From JAOTYV01 sp041557595 (GTDB taxonomy: Bacteria > Pseudomonadota > Alphaproteobacteria > UBA8366), in assembly GCA_041557595.1 (NCBI GenBank), contig JBFFGE010000001.1, positions 21,043-85,042 on the forward strand: 64,000 nt of DNA. Direction: 5' to 3'. How positions within the stretch are numbered: the stretch's first letter is position 1; every line of letters begins with the position of its first letter. Both the position numbers and the translations under genes were made by a program. The notes beneath the pieces were generated by a model. It was not told the DNA's origin. It saw only the letters and a program-made list of their open reading frames with translations, and made no database searches. This document shows positions 27,412-33,700 of this stretch, piece by piece.

Positions 27412-28320
27412 ATGACCGCCCCGAGGACGGGACCCGTCTGGCGGTCGCTGCTCTACGTGCCGGTCAATGTCGAGCGGTATGTCGCCAAGGCACATACCCG
27501 CGGCGCCGACGCGGTCATTCTGGATCTCGAGGACAGCGTGCCGCTGGCCGCCAAGCGCGAAGCGCGCGGGATGGTGCAGGAAGCGGCGGGGCGCGTCTCG
27601 CGCGACGGCGCGGATGTCGTGGTCCGGATCAACCGGCCTTTGCAGCATGCGGTGCCCGACATCGAAGCCTGCATCTCGACCGCCATCTCCACCCTGTGGA
27701 TTGCGAAGACCGCGAGCGCCAGCCATATCCGGCTGATCGCCGAATTGGTGGACGAGCTGGAAGCCGAGCGCGGCATCCCCTTGGGTCATACGCGGCTGAT
27801 CGCCCAGATCGAGACAGCGGACGCGTTCCACGCCATGCGCGAAACCGCGGCCGCCCACCACCGCATCGTCGCCATGGGGCTGGGCAGCGAGGATTTTGCA
27901 TTGTCGCTCGGCATGGAGCCGCGGCCCGACGCCTTCCGGACGCCGAAGCAGGAAGCCCTGATCGCCGCGCGCGCCGCCAAGGTCACACCGTTGGGGCTGA
28001 TCGGCTCGGTAGCGGATTTCTCGGACCTCACCGAAATGCGGCGAATTCTGGAGACGTCCCAACGCTTCGGCTTCGAAGGCGCGGCCTGCATCCACCCCGC
28101 GGTCGTGCCGATCCTGAACGAGGTGTTCAGCCCGACCGAGCCCGAGGTCGCCGCCGCCAAGCGCATCGTCGACGCCTTCGAGGCCGCCGTCGCCGACGGC
28201 CGCGCCTCGCTGGAAGTGGACGGCAAGATGATCGACTACCCGGTCGTCGCCCGCGCCGAACAAGTGATCGCGCGCGACGAAGCGATCCGCCGGCGCGCCG
28301 CGCACACGGCCAAACTTTAA
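27412..28320 (+). CDS. CitE-like CoA-ester lyase, second of tandem pair
   Basis: 302 residues from the ATG at 27412, the same length as its neighbour and collinear with it. Shared features are RSLLYVPVNVERYVAKAHT, ILDLEDSVPL, MGLGSEDFALSLGMEP and EVDGKMIDYPVV. Differences cluster in the middle (AVPDIEACISTAISTLWIA against AIPDLEASVSPLVQAITLP), so specificity may differ, or the two form a hetero-oligomer as in some (R)/(S)-citramalyl lyases. A start further upstream at 27346 would overlap the first gene and lacks family sequence. Confidence 0.87.
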   Translation: MTAPRTGPVWRSLLYVPVNVERYVAKAHTRGADAVILDLEDSVPLAAKREARGMVQEAAGRVSRDGADVVVRINRPLQHAVPDIEACISTAISTLWIAKTASASHIRLIAELVDELEAERGIPLGHTRLIAQIETADAFHAMRETAAAHHRIVAMGLGSEDFALSLGMEPRPDAFRTPKQEALIAARAAKVTPLGLIGSVADFSDLTEMRRILETSQRFGFEGAACIHPAVVPILNEVFSPTEPEVAAAKRIVDAFEAAVADGRASLEVDGKMIDYPVVARAEQVIARDEAIRRRAAHTAKL

Positions 28321-28330
28321 GCGAGGGAAC

Positions 28331-28981
28331 ATGGACGATCCGGTACAAAGACACCCGACGCGGGCGGAACAGCTCGACATTCTGGCGACCGTCGTGGCCG
28401 ACAATTTTACGGCGGATGATCGCCTGCTCGATCTCGGCGTGGGCGTCGGATACGTCGCCCACCTGATCTTCGCAAAGCAGCCCGCCACTACGATTATCGG
28501 CGTGGACCGCAAGTCGGACGCGTTGTCCAGCGCACAAGAATCGTTCCCGAATTTCGACCTCACCTGCATCGAGGGCGACCTGGAGGCGATTGCGGACATC
28601 GCGATCCCGGCCGGCCCCTACAAGGCGATCTACAGCGCGCTCACCTTTCACGATCTGACCGATGCGGCAAAACAGTCGGTCATCGGATGGGCCGCGGCGC
28701 ATTTGGCGCCGGGCGGGTTCTTCCTGCTGTACGACCGGCTGCGCATGACCGATGCGGCGCTGTTTCCGCTGCAGCAAAGCATCTGGGCGCGGATCGAGAA
28801 GGAATACGGTACGGGCATGCGGTCGGCGCCCGACTACGCGGCCTACCTGACCGATCTCGGCACCGACAACCGGCCGGCCGGTCTCGACGACTACCAAAAA
28901 TGGTTTGCCGAGGCGGGGCTGGCCTTTCAGATCCTTCATCTGCACGGCAATATCGCCCTGATGGCTGGTGGCAATCGGTAA
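28331..28981 (+). CDS. Class I SAM-dependent methyltransferase
   Basis: 216 residues. SAM-binding motif I is RLLDLGVGVGYVAHLI, followed by IIGVDRKSDAL (acidic residue for the ribose), CIEGDLEAI and SALTFHDLTDAAK in the motif III-IV region, then LAPGGFFLLYDRL. The fold is complete but the acceptor is unknown. It starts 10 bp after the second lyase gene and is followed after 48 bp by a VOC gene, all on the plus strand. It is too short and lacks the features of EgtD, so it is not the hercynine-forming enzyme one might want for the selenoneine genes at 53-58 kb. Confidence 0.8.
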   Translation: MDDPVQRHPTRAEQLDILATVVADNFTADDRLLDLGVGVGYVAHLIFAKQPATTIIGVDRKSDALSSAQESFPNFDLTCIEGDLEAIADIAIPAGPYKAIYSALTFHDLTDAAKQSVIGWAAAHLAPGGFFLLYDRLRMTDAALFPLQQSIWARIEKEYGTGMRSAPDYAAYLTDLGTDNRPAGLDDYQKWFAEAGLAFQILHLHGNIALMAGGNR

Positions 28982-29029
28982 AGTCCCGCATACTTAACGT
29001 CGATTCCATCAGCGAAAGGATCCCGACCC

Positions 29030-29443
29030 ATGGCCGACCGTCCGAAGCCGTTCAACGGCATCCGCCACATCGCCCTCGAAGTACCGAATTTGGAGGAATG
29101 CGAGCGGTTCTATACCGACATCATGGGCATGAAAATGCTCAGCCGTCCGCACGAGAATTTGGTCTATCTGACGTGCGGCAACGACAATCTGTCACTGTCC
29201 CGCGCCAAATCGGCGACCGAAGACGGCGGTTGCATGGACCATTTCGGCTTCATCGTCGATACGAAGGAAGAGCTTGAGGACTGGTTCGCCTTCATGAAGG
29301 CCCGATCCGTCCCTCTGCTCGACACGCCGACCGATCATGGCGACGGTGCGCGCAGCTTTCATTGCAAGGATCCGGCGGGCAACGTTATCCAGCCGCTGTT
29401 CCACCCGGCCATTTCCGGCCAGCGGTTCACACCGGCCGGCTAG
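29030..29443 (+). CDS. VOC-family protein with Gln in place of the last metal-ligand Glu
   Basis: 137 residues, VOC fold: FNGIRHIALEVPNLEECERFYTDIMGMK, then MDHFGFIVDTKEELEDW, ending CKDPAGNVIQPLFHP. In most metal-dependent members the last motif is GNxxE; here it reads GNVIQ, so the site may bind metal weakly or not at all. The TAG stop codon is the first three bases of a 104-bp repeat element, which has therefore fixed the end of the protein. Function unknown. Confidence 0.8.
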   Translation: MADRPKPFNGIRHIALEVPNLEECERFYTDIMGMKMLSRPHENLVYLTCGNDNLSLSRAKSATEDGGCMDHFGFIVDTKEELEDWFAFMKARSVPLLDTPTDHGDGARSFHCKDPAGNVIQPLFHPAISGQRFTPAG

Positions 29444-29544
29444 ATCAACCTGCCTTTGATTGGAATCAATTAAAGGCAGAAAAGCTGATCGATTCTACAA
29501 AGATAGAGCAAATCACGTGCGCCCAGATGGGCGCACGCTGCTCT
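29441..29544 (-). repeat. Nested-hairpin dispersed repeat, full copy B (104 bp)
   Basis: Reverse complement of copy A (5824-5927) with about 10 differences in 104 bases; several fall in the linker after the inner hairpin, and the paired arms mostly survive. Its first three bases are the stop codon of the VOC gene. It ends 16 bp beyond the stop of the minus-strand dioxygenase gene at 29561-30394. Confidence 0.88.
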
Positions 29545-29560
29545 CGTCGGGCGGCGCTGG

Positions 29561-30394
29561 CTAGAACGGCACCTCGCCTTCCAGAATGATGCGGTGCATG
29601 ACGCGGCCCGCCGCATGATCGTAATCGTCATAGGCGAGATGGAGCACGGCGCGGTTGTCGCATAGCAGCACGTCGCCGACCCGCCATTTGTGGCGATAGG
29701 TCACCGCCGGCTTGATCGTCTTGTCCAGAATATCGTTCAAGAATTTCTGACTTTCCGCCCAATCCATATTACCGACCCGGTCGGTCTTGCCCGGATGGAA
29801 ATACAGCGCCTTCTTTCCGCTATCCGGATGTGTCCGCACCAGCGGATGGATTTGCGGCGCGCCGAACTTCTTCCGGTCTTCCGCGCTGACATAGTCATGG
29901 TCTTCGATCTTGTTGACCGTCTTCAGGGTCGCCAATTCATCCTGCTCCGCCTTCGGCAAGGCGGCATAGGCGGCCTGCATGTTGGCGAAGCCCGTGTCCC
30001 CACCGGATTTCGGCAGCGATACGGCATACAGCACGGTAGTCTTCGGCGGCCGCGCGTGATTGGTATGATCGGTGTGCCAAGCCCGCGAGCCGGTCGCCGC
30101 CTTGATCCCATCCGGTCCGGCGATGGTCTTGCGGCTGTCGAGCACGGCGATTTCCGGATGGTCGTCCATCAGCATGTCGGAGAGATGCTGCGGCATCGTA
30201 TCGCCGAATAATCGGGCGGCGGCGAGGTACTGTTCCGGGTTCAGTTTCTGGTCCCGCACCACCATCACCAGATGATCCGCTTGGGCGCGCTTCATCGCGG
30301 CAAGGTCGTCCGGGTCGACCGGACGCGACAGGTCGACGCCGGTCACCTCGACGCCCAACGCATCCGACAACGGTTTAATCGATACTGTCACCAT
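29561..30394 (-). CDS. TauD/TfdA-family Fe(II)/2-oxoglutarate dioxygenase (copy 4)
   Basis: 277 residues, close to TauD length. Iron ligands His107 and Asp109 (AWHTDHTNH) and His252 (NRAVLHLAYDDY), with Arg265 in AGRVMHR for 2-oxoglutarate. A TAGGAGG site precedes the ATG. It lies 70 bp downstream of the retron reverse transcriptase on the same strand and could be read through from it, but it looks like an ordinary metabolic paralogue, not a retron effector. Substrate unknown. A full nested-hairpin repeat lies 16 bp past its stop. Confidence 0.88.
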   Translation of the reverse strand: MVTVSIKPLSDALGVEVTGVDLSRPVDPDDLAAMKRAQADHLVMVVRDQKLNPEQYLAAARLFGDTMPQHLSDMLMDDHPEIAVLDSRKTIAGPDGIKAATGSRAWHTDHTNHARPPKTTVLYAVSLPKSGGDTGFANMQAAYAALPKAEQDELATLKTVNKIEDHDYVSAEDRKKFGAPQIHPLVRTHPDSGKKALYFHPGKTDRVGNMDWAESQKFLNDILDKTIKPAVTYRHKWRVGDVLLCDNRAVLHLAYDDYDHAAGRVMHRIILEGEVPF

Positions 30395-30464
30395 AGCCTC
30401 CTAACCGGCCCCATTCCGAACCGCATCCAACGTGAACGCCAACAATAGTTAAATGAGCGGGTCA

Positions 30465-31811
30465 TTACCACTCGATGCGTTCGTAAATTTGGCGGAGCCG
30501 ACGGCCGCATCCGGGATTCACGTTCTCGGCCCAGGTGACGCGGCCATTGAGATGCGCCCGGAAATCGGCGTGTCCGTTCCGGTTTTGGCTCTCCGGGCCA
30601 TGTCGGCGGCAGTTGAACAAAGTCGTCTTGAGCGTGTCGAAATCGGCCCGGGGCAGATTGACATGTTCGTTGACGACCAATCCGGTGACGCGCTGACACC
30701 CGCTGCGCCGCATAATACGTGTCTTGCCGCCATTCAGGGCATAGCCCTCGTCGCGGACAATGGCCTCGACGGAGGCCAGAAACCGCCTTATTCGCAGGGC
30801 AAAGTCGCGGTCGCCGGAAAACGTCAGGTCATCCGCATAGCGCGTGTAATTGGCGTTCAGGCGGCGCGCGAGGCCACCTATCCTGCTGTCGAGCCGCCAC
30901 GAACATAGATTGGCGAGGGCCGGCGACGTCGGCGCGCCCTGCGGCAAATGCGGCGCCTGAAACCGATCGCGCGCCGCCCAGGCAGCTTGCCGGGACACCG
31001 GCAGATCGTCGAATGCCGCATCCGGCGTGGCGGTCGCGCACAGACCGGTCAAGAGGCGCGCGACAGGCCACGGGTATCCGGCACATCGAAAGACCCCGTG
31101 CACCCGATTGAGCGGCGTGTTCAGGAAATTGAGCGGCGTGTTCAGGAAATAGTCCTTCAAATCGACGGTTGCGACGATGCTTTCGCCCGCATGCGCCTGG
31201 GCGGCGCTGAGGCAGGACTGTCCCCGAACGAAGCCATGGGCGCGTTCATGCGCGGGAATATGGTTCAAGATTTCATCGAGAATTTTCCGCTGAATAGCCT
31301 TTAACCGACACTTCGGCGCTTCGATCAAACGCGGCTCGCCGGATTTCTTCGGCCGCCAGACATAGGCGTAATGCTGCAAGCTCGGATCGGTCGCATGGCC
31401 ATGTTGCCGCTTCCCGTCCGCATACCATTCGAGATGCGGCAAGGATACGTCCAGCCAGGCCGCGAGATCGCGCGGCGTGACAAGTTTCGGCAGAGGCGCG
31501 TGACATTCGGGCAGGACCAGCGCGAATCCAGGCGATCGCAGCGTCGGCTGGACGATGCGCACACCCTGTCGGGCCGGGAGCGAGGCTTGTTCGAACGCCA
31601 GGGAACCGAGAATGAGCTCGACCAGGCGGCGCGGCGGCGGCGGATAGGGCGTGACGTTCCCGTCCAGGACGTCGTCGATAACCGCGCGCAGCGGCTTCCG
31701 CAAACCGCGGCCCAGCGCGTTTTCCGCGCGACGCAGCATGGCGCCCTTTGTCCAGACGCCGGCCAGGAGCGCCTCGGCCAAACGCTTGGCGATCTGCTTT
31801 CTCCCGGCCAT
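30465..31811 (-). CDS. Retron reverse transcriptase
   Basis: 448 residues from the ATG at 31811 (GAGG eight bases before; a GTG three codons upstream is possible). Reverse transcriptase motifs in order: AHGFVRG (192-197), motif A VDLKDYF with Asp217, LPQGAPTSPALANL (289-302), motif C YADD (325-328) and VTGLVVN (375-381). A degenerate NAxxH (AAQAH, His207) and the VTG motif are hallmarks of retron RTs. Residues 1-140 are an N-terminal extension including LAAWLDVSLPHLEWYAD, comparable to the long myxobacterial retron RTs. No maturase or endonuclease domain, so not a group II intron protein. A 7-residue tandem duplication (FLNTPLN twice, 222-235) follows motif A. The cognate msr-msd RNA and a promoter lie directly upstream. 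RT acts in the cytoplasm, making msDNA. Confidence 0.95.
   Translation of the reverse strand: MAGRKQIAKRLAEALLAGVWTKGAMLRRAENALGRGLRKPLRAVIDDVLDGNVTPYPPPPRRLVELILGSLAFEQASLPARQGVRIVQPTLRSPGFALVLPECHAPLPKLVTPRDLAAWLDVSLPHLEWYADGKRQHGHATDPSLQHYAYVWRPKKSGEPRLIEAPKCRLKAIQRKILDEILNHIPAHERAHGFVRGQSCLSAAQAHAGESIVATVDLKDYFLNTPLNFLNTPLNRVHGVFRCAGYPWPVARLLTGLCATATPDAAFDDLPVSRQAAWAARDRFQAPHLPQGAPTSPALANLCSWRLDSRIGGLARRLNANYTRYADDLTFSGDRDFALRIRRFLASVEAIVRDEGYALNGGKTRIMRRSGCQRVTGLVVNEHVNLPRADFDTLKTTLFNCRRHGPESQNRNGHADFRAHLNGRVTWAENVNPGCGRRLRQIYERIEW
31108..31149 (-). repeat. Perfect 21-bp tandem duplication inside the RT gene
   Basis: Two identical 21-bp units at 31108-31128 and 31129-31149 encode FLNTPLN twice, in frame, directly after VDLKDY of catalytic motif A. 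Perfect identity suggests a recent slippage event. Confidence 0.97.
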
Positions 31812-31842
31812 TCGCTTCACCTCGACGATTGCAATGAGAGGC

Positions 31843-32008
31843 GGCGGAGCGCTTCAACCCGACGTGTCAGGCATTACCATCCCTGGGTGCAGCCCAGGGG
31901 CGGTCATACAGTGCAATACTGTATCGCGTTACTGCCCTGGGGTAGTCCCAGAGCTCCCGGGATACACCGAAGTGACAACCCAGGATTGCTTGAAACGTCC
32001 GCCACGCC
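31843..32008 (-). ncRNA. Retron msr-msd RNA
   Basis: Read on the minus strand. Start is predicted near 32008, seven bases below a TTGACA/TACACT promoter. a1 (32003-31990, GGCGGACGTTTCAA) pairs with a2 (31857-31843, TTGAAGCGCTCCGCC) over 14 bp with one bulged C and one G-U. The branching guanosine is predicted at 31989, in the AGC that follows a1, the position known from Ec86-type retrons. The msr part has a UUCG-capped hairpin (31984-31956) and CTGGG-ACTAC-CCCAG (31951-31937). The msd part (about 31936-31858) is closed by GGCAGTAAC/GGTAATGCC and holds two perfect 7-bp hairpins (31924-31906 and 31899-31881). The predicted msDNA is roughly 75-80 nt. a2 ends 31 bp before the RT start codon. Confidence 0.9.
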
Positions 32009-32014
32009 GGATCG

Positions 32015-32042
32015 AGTGTAAGGGGCCGCCGTAAACTGTCAA
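32015..32042 (-). promoter_or_regulatory. Promoter of the retron RNA
   Basis: A consensus -35 TTGACA (32037-32042) and TACACT (32015-32020) stand 16 bp apart on the minus strand. The expected start, near 32008, is about five bases before the a1 segment, which fits the compact 5' ends of known retron RNAs. Confidence 0.75.
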
Positions 32043-32210
32043 TTGACGGAATATCGCGTTCGTGCCTGCACTCCGGACCGTGGCCGGTTGCCGTCCGAAT
32101 TCAACGCTCGGGCGCCGAACGCACCCATCGAAACGCCAACCTAGATTCCACAACCAATTGAAATAAGACCCAGTTCCCTTGCCGGCGTAAATCGTCGCGA
32201 ATTAATCGCA

Positions 32211-32239
32211 TTGACTCGTTTCGGGCGCCGGTTTACATA
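32211..32239 (+). promoter_or_regulatory. Promoter of metZ
   Basis: TTGACT (32211-32216) and TACATA (32234-32239) with a 17-bp spacer. The start of transcription would fall near 32246, immediately before the first stem of the SAM-II aptamer. Confidence 0.7.
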
Positions 32240-32247
32240 GATTGGCA

Positions 32248-32306
32248 CGTGGTGATTTGGCCCGACCGGCTTGCGGCCACGGTAAATAATTCAGCTAAAA
32301 GGTCGG
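32248..32306 (+). promoter_or_regulatory. SAM-II riboswitch aptamer upstream of metZ
   Basis: The conserved core is present in order: GGTGATTTG, GGCTTGCGGCCACG, GTAAATAA and AGCTAAAA. P1 pairs CGTGG (32248-32252) with CCACG (32277-32281). The pseudoknot helix pairs CCGACC (32262-32267) with GGTCGG (32301-32306). This H-type pseudoknot binds S-adenosylmethionine and is typical of alphaproteobacterial methionine genes. The downstream gene is metZ, as expected. Confidence 0.95.
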
Positions 32307-32321
32307 AGCGTCCCAGTGGAG

Positions 32322-32350
32322 CCCTGACCTGTTTTGGTCGGGGATTTTTT
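32322..32350 (+). terminator. Riboswitch-controlled intrinsic terminator before metZ
   Basis: CCCTGACC (32322-32329), a six-base loop, and GGTCGGGG (32336-32343) form an 8-bp stem followed by ATTTTTT. The aptamer's own GGTCGG (32301-32306) can pair with CCTGACC instead, giving an antiterminator. SAM binding ties up GGTCGG and lets the terminator form. Confidence 0.92.
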
Positions 32351-32379
32351 ATGCCGGCGTGGCCGGCAAGGAGGACGCG

Positions 32380-33576
32380 ATGAAGAACACCCATCAGTCC
32401 CGCAAGGATAACTGGCGGCCCCAGACGAAATTGGTACGGGGCGGGCTCGACCGGACGCAGCATCGGGAGACGGCGGAGGCGCTGTTTCTCACCTCGGGCT
32501 TCGTCTACGACCAGGCGGAGGACGCCGAGGCCGCCTTCAAGGGCGAAACCGACCGATTCATCTACACGCGCTACGGCAACCCGACCGTCGCCTCTTTCGA
32601 GGAACGGCTGCGGTTGCTCGAAGGCGCCGAATTCTGTTCGGCGACGGCGAGCGGCATGTCAGCGGTCTTCACCGCGTTGATCGGTTTGCTCAAGGCCGGC
32701 GACCGCGTCGTCGCATCGCGCGCTTTATTCGGCTCCTGCCATTACATCATCAGCGAATTGCTGCCGCGGTTCGGAGTCGAGACCGAATTCGTCGACGGCA
32801 CGGATCCGGCGCAATGGGAAAAGGCGCTGTCGAAGCCGGCCCAATGCGTCTTCCTCGAATCCCCCTCGAACCCGACGCTCGAGATCATCGACATCGAGCG
32901 GATCGCCGAGCTGACCCATGCGGCGGGAGGCAAGCTCGTGGTCGACAACGTGCTGGCCACGCCGATTCTGCAGAAGCCGCTGGAACTGGGCGCCGACATC
33001 GTCGTCTATTCCGCGACCAAGCATATCGACGGGCAGGGCCGCGCGCTGGCCGGCGCGATCCTCGGCCCGCAGAGCTATTACGACGATTGCATCCAGCCGC
33101 TCATGCGCCATACCGGGCCGGCCTGCAGCCCGTTCAACGCCTGGCTCATGCTGAAGGGGCTTGAGACGCTCGAATTGCGCGTCGAGCGGCATTGCCGCAA
33201 CGCGCAAGACGTCGCCGAATTCCTGCAGACCCTGCCGGGCGTGACGCGCGTGATCTATCCCGGGCTGAAAAGCCATCCGCAACACGATCTCGCCGCGCGC
33301 CAGATGGCCAAACCCGGCACGGTCCTGGCGTTCGAGGTCGAGGGCGGCAAGGAGCGCGCCTTCCGCATCCAGAATGCGCTGGAGGTGATCGATATCTCGA
33401 ACAATCTCGGCGACACCAAGAGCATCGTCACCCACCCCTCAACCACGACGCATCAACGCCTGCCCGAGGAGGAGCGCCAACGGCTCGGCATCGGCGAAGG
33501 TTTGCTGCGCCTGTCGGTCGGGCTGGAGGATGTCGAGGATATCAAGGAAGATTTGGCCCGCGCCCTCGCCCTTTGA
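32380..33576 (+). CDS. metZ: O-succinylhomoserine sulfhydrylase
   Basis: 398 residues from the ATG at 32380, seven bases after a perfect AAGGAGG. PLP lysine Lys214 in YSATKHIDGQGR; YTRYGNPTV, ATASGMSAV and LRLSVGLEDVEDI are family signatures. The GQGR stretch after the lysine and the DRTQHRE N terminus match MetZ more than cystathionine synthases. It makes homocysteine directly from O-succinylhomoserine and sulfide. Expression is under the SAM-II attenuator just upstream, so high SAM should stop transcription. The aminotransferase gene 124 bp downstream may be co-transcribed. Confidence 0.95.
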   Translation: MKNTHQSRKDNWRPQTKLVRGGLDRTQHRETAEALFLTSGFVYDQAEDAEAAFKGETDRFIYTRYGNPTVASFEERLRLLEGAEFCSATASGMSAVFTALIGLLKAGDRVVASRALFGSCHYIISELLPRFGVETEFVDGTDPAQWEKALSKPAQCVFLESPSNPTLEIIDIERIAELTHAAGGKLVVDNVLATPILQKPLELGADIVVYSATKHIDGQGRALAGAILGPQSYYDDCIQPLMRHTGPACSPFNAWLMLKGLETLELRVERHCRNAQDVAEFLQTLPGVTRVIYPGLKSHPQHDLAARQMAKPGTVLAFEVEGGKERAFRIQNALEVIDISNNLGDTKSIVTHPSTTTHQRLPEEERQRLGIGEGLLRLSVGLEDVEDIKEDLARALAL

Positions 33577-33700
33577 CGGCGACACTTTTTGGCCGGGAAC
33601 CATGCCCACCGGTGGCGCCGCACTGGACGCGCGCGCCCGTTCGGCGTTGAATACCCGTATACGGCGTCCGGCCCGGCCGCCGGCAGCTTCGGGGGATTTC

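Noticed and set aside
30465..31811. RT as group II intron maturase or diversity-generating retroelement
   Set aside because: No maturase X or endonuclease domain, no intron domain V/VI nearby, no TR/VR repeat pair; instead the VTG motif and an a1/a2-closed RNA lie upstream as in retrons.
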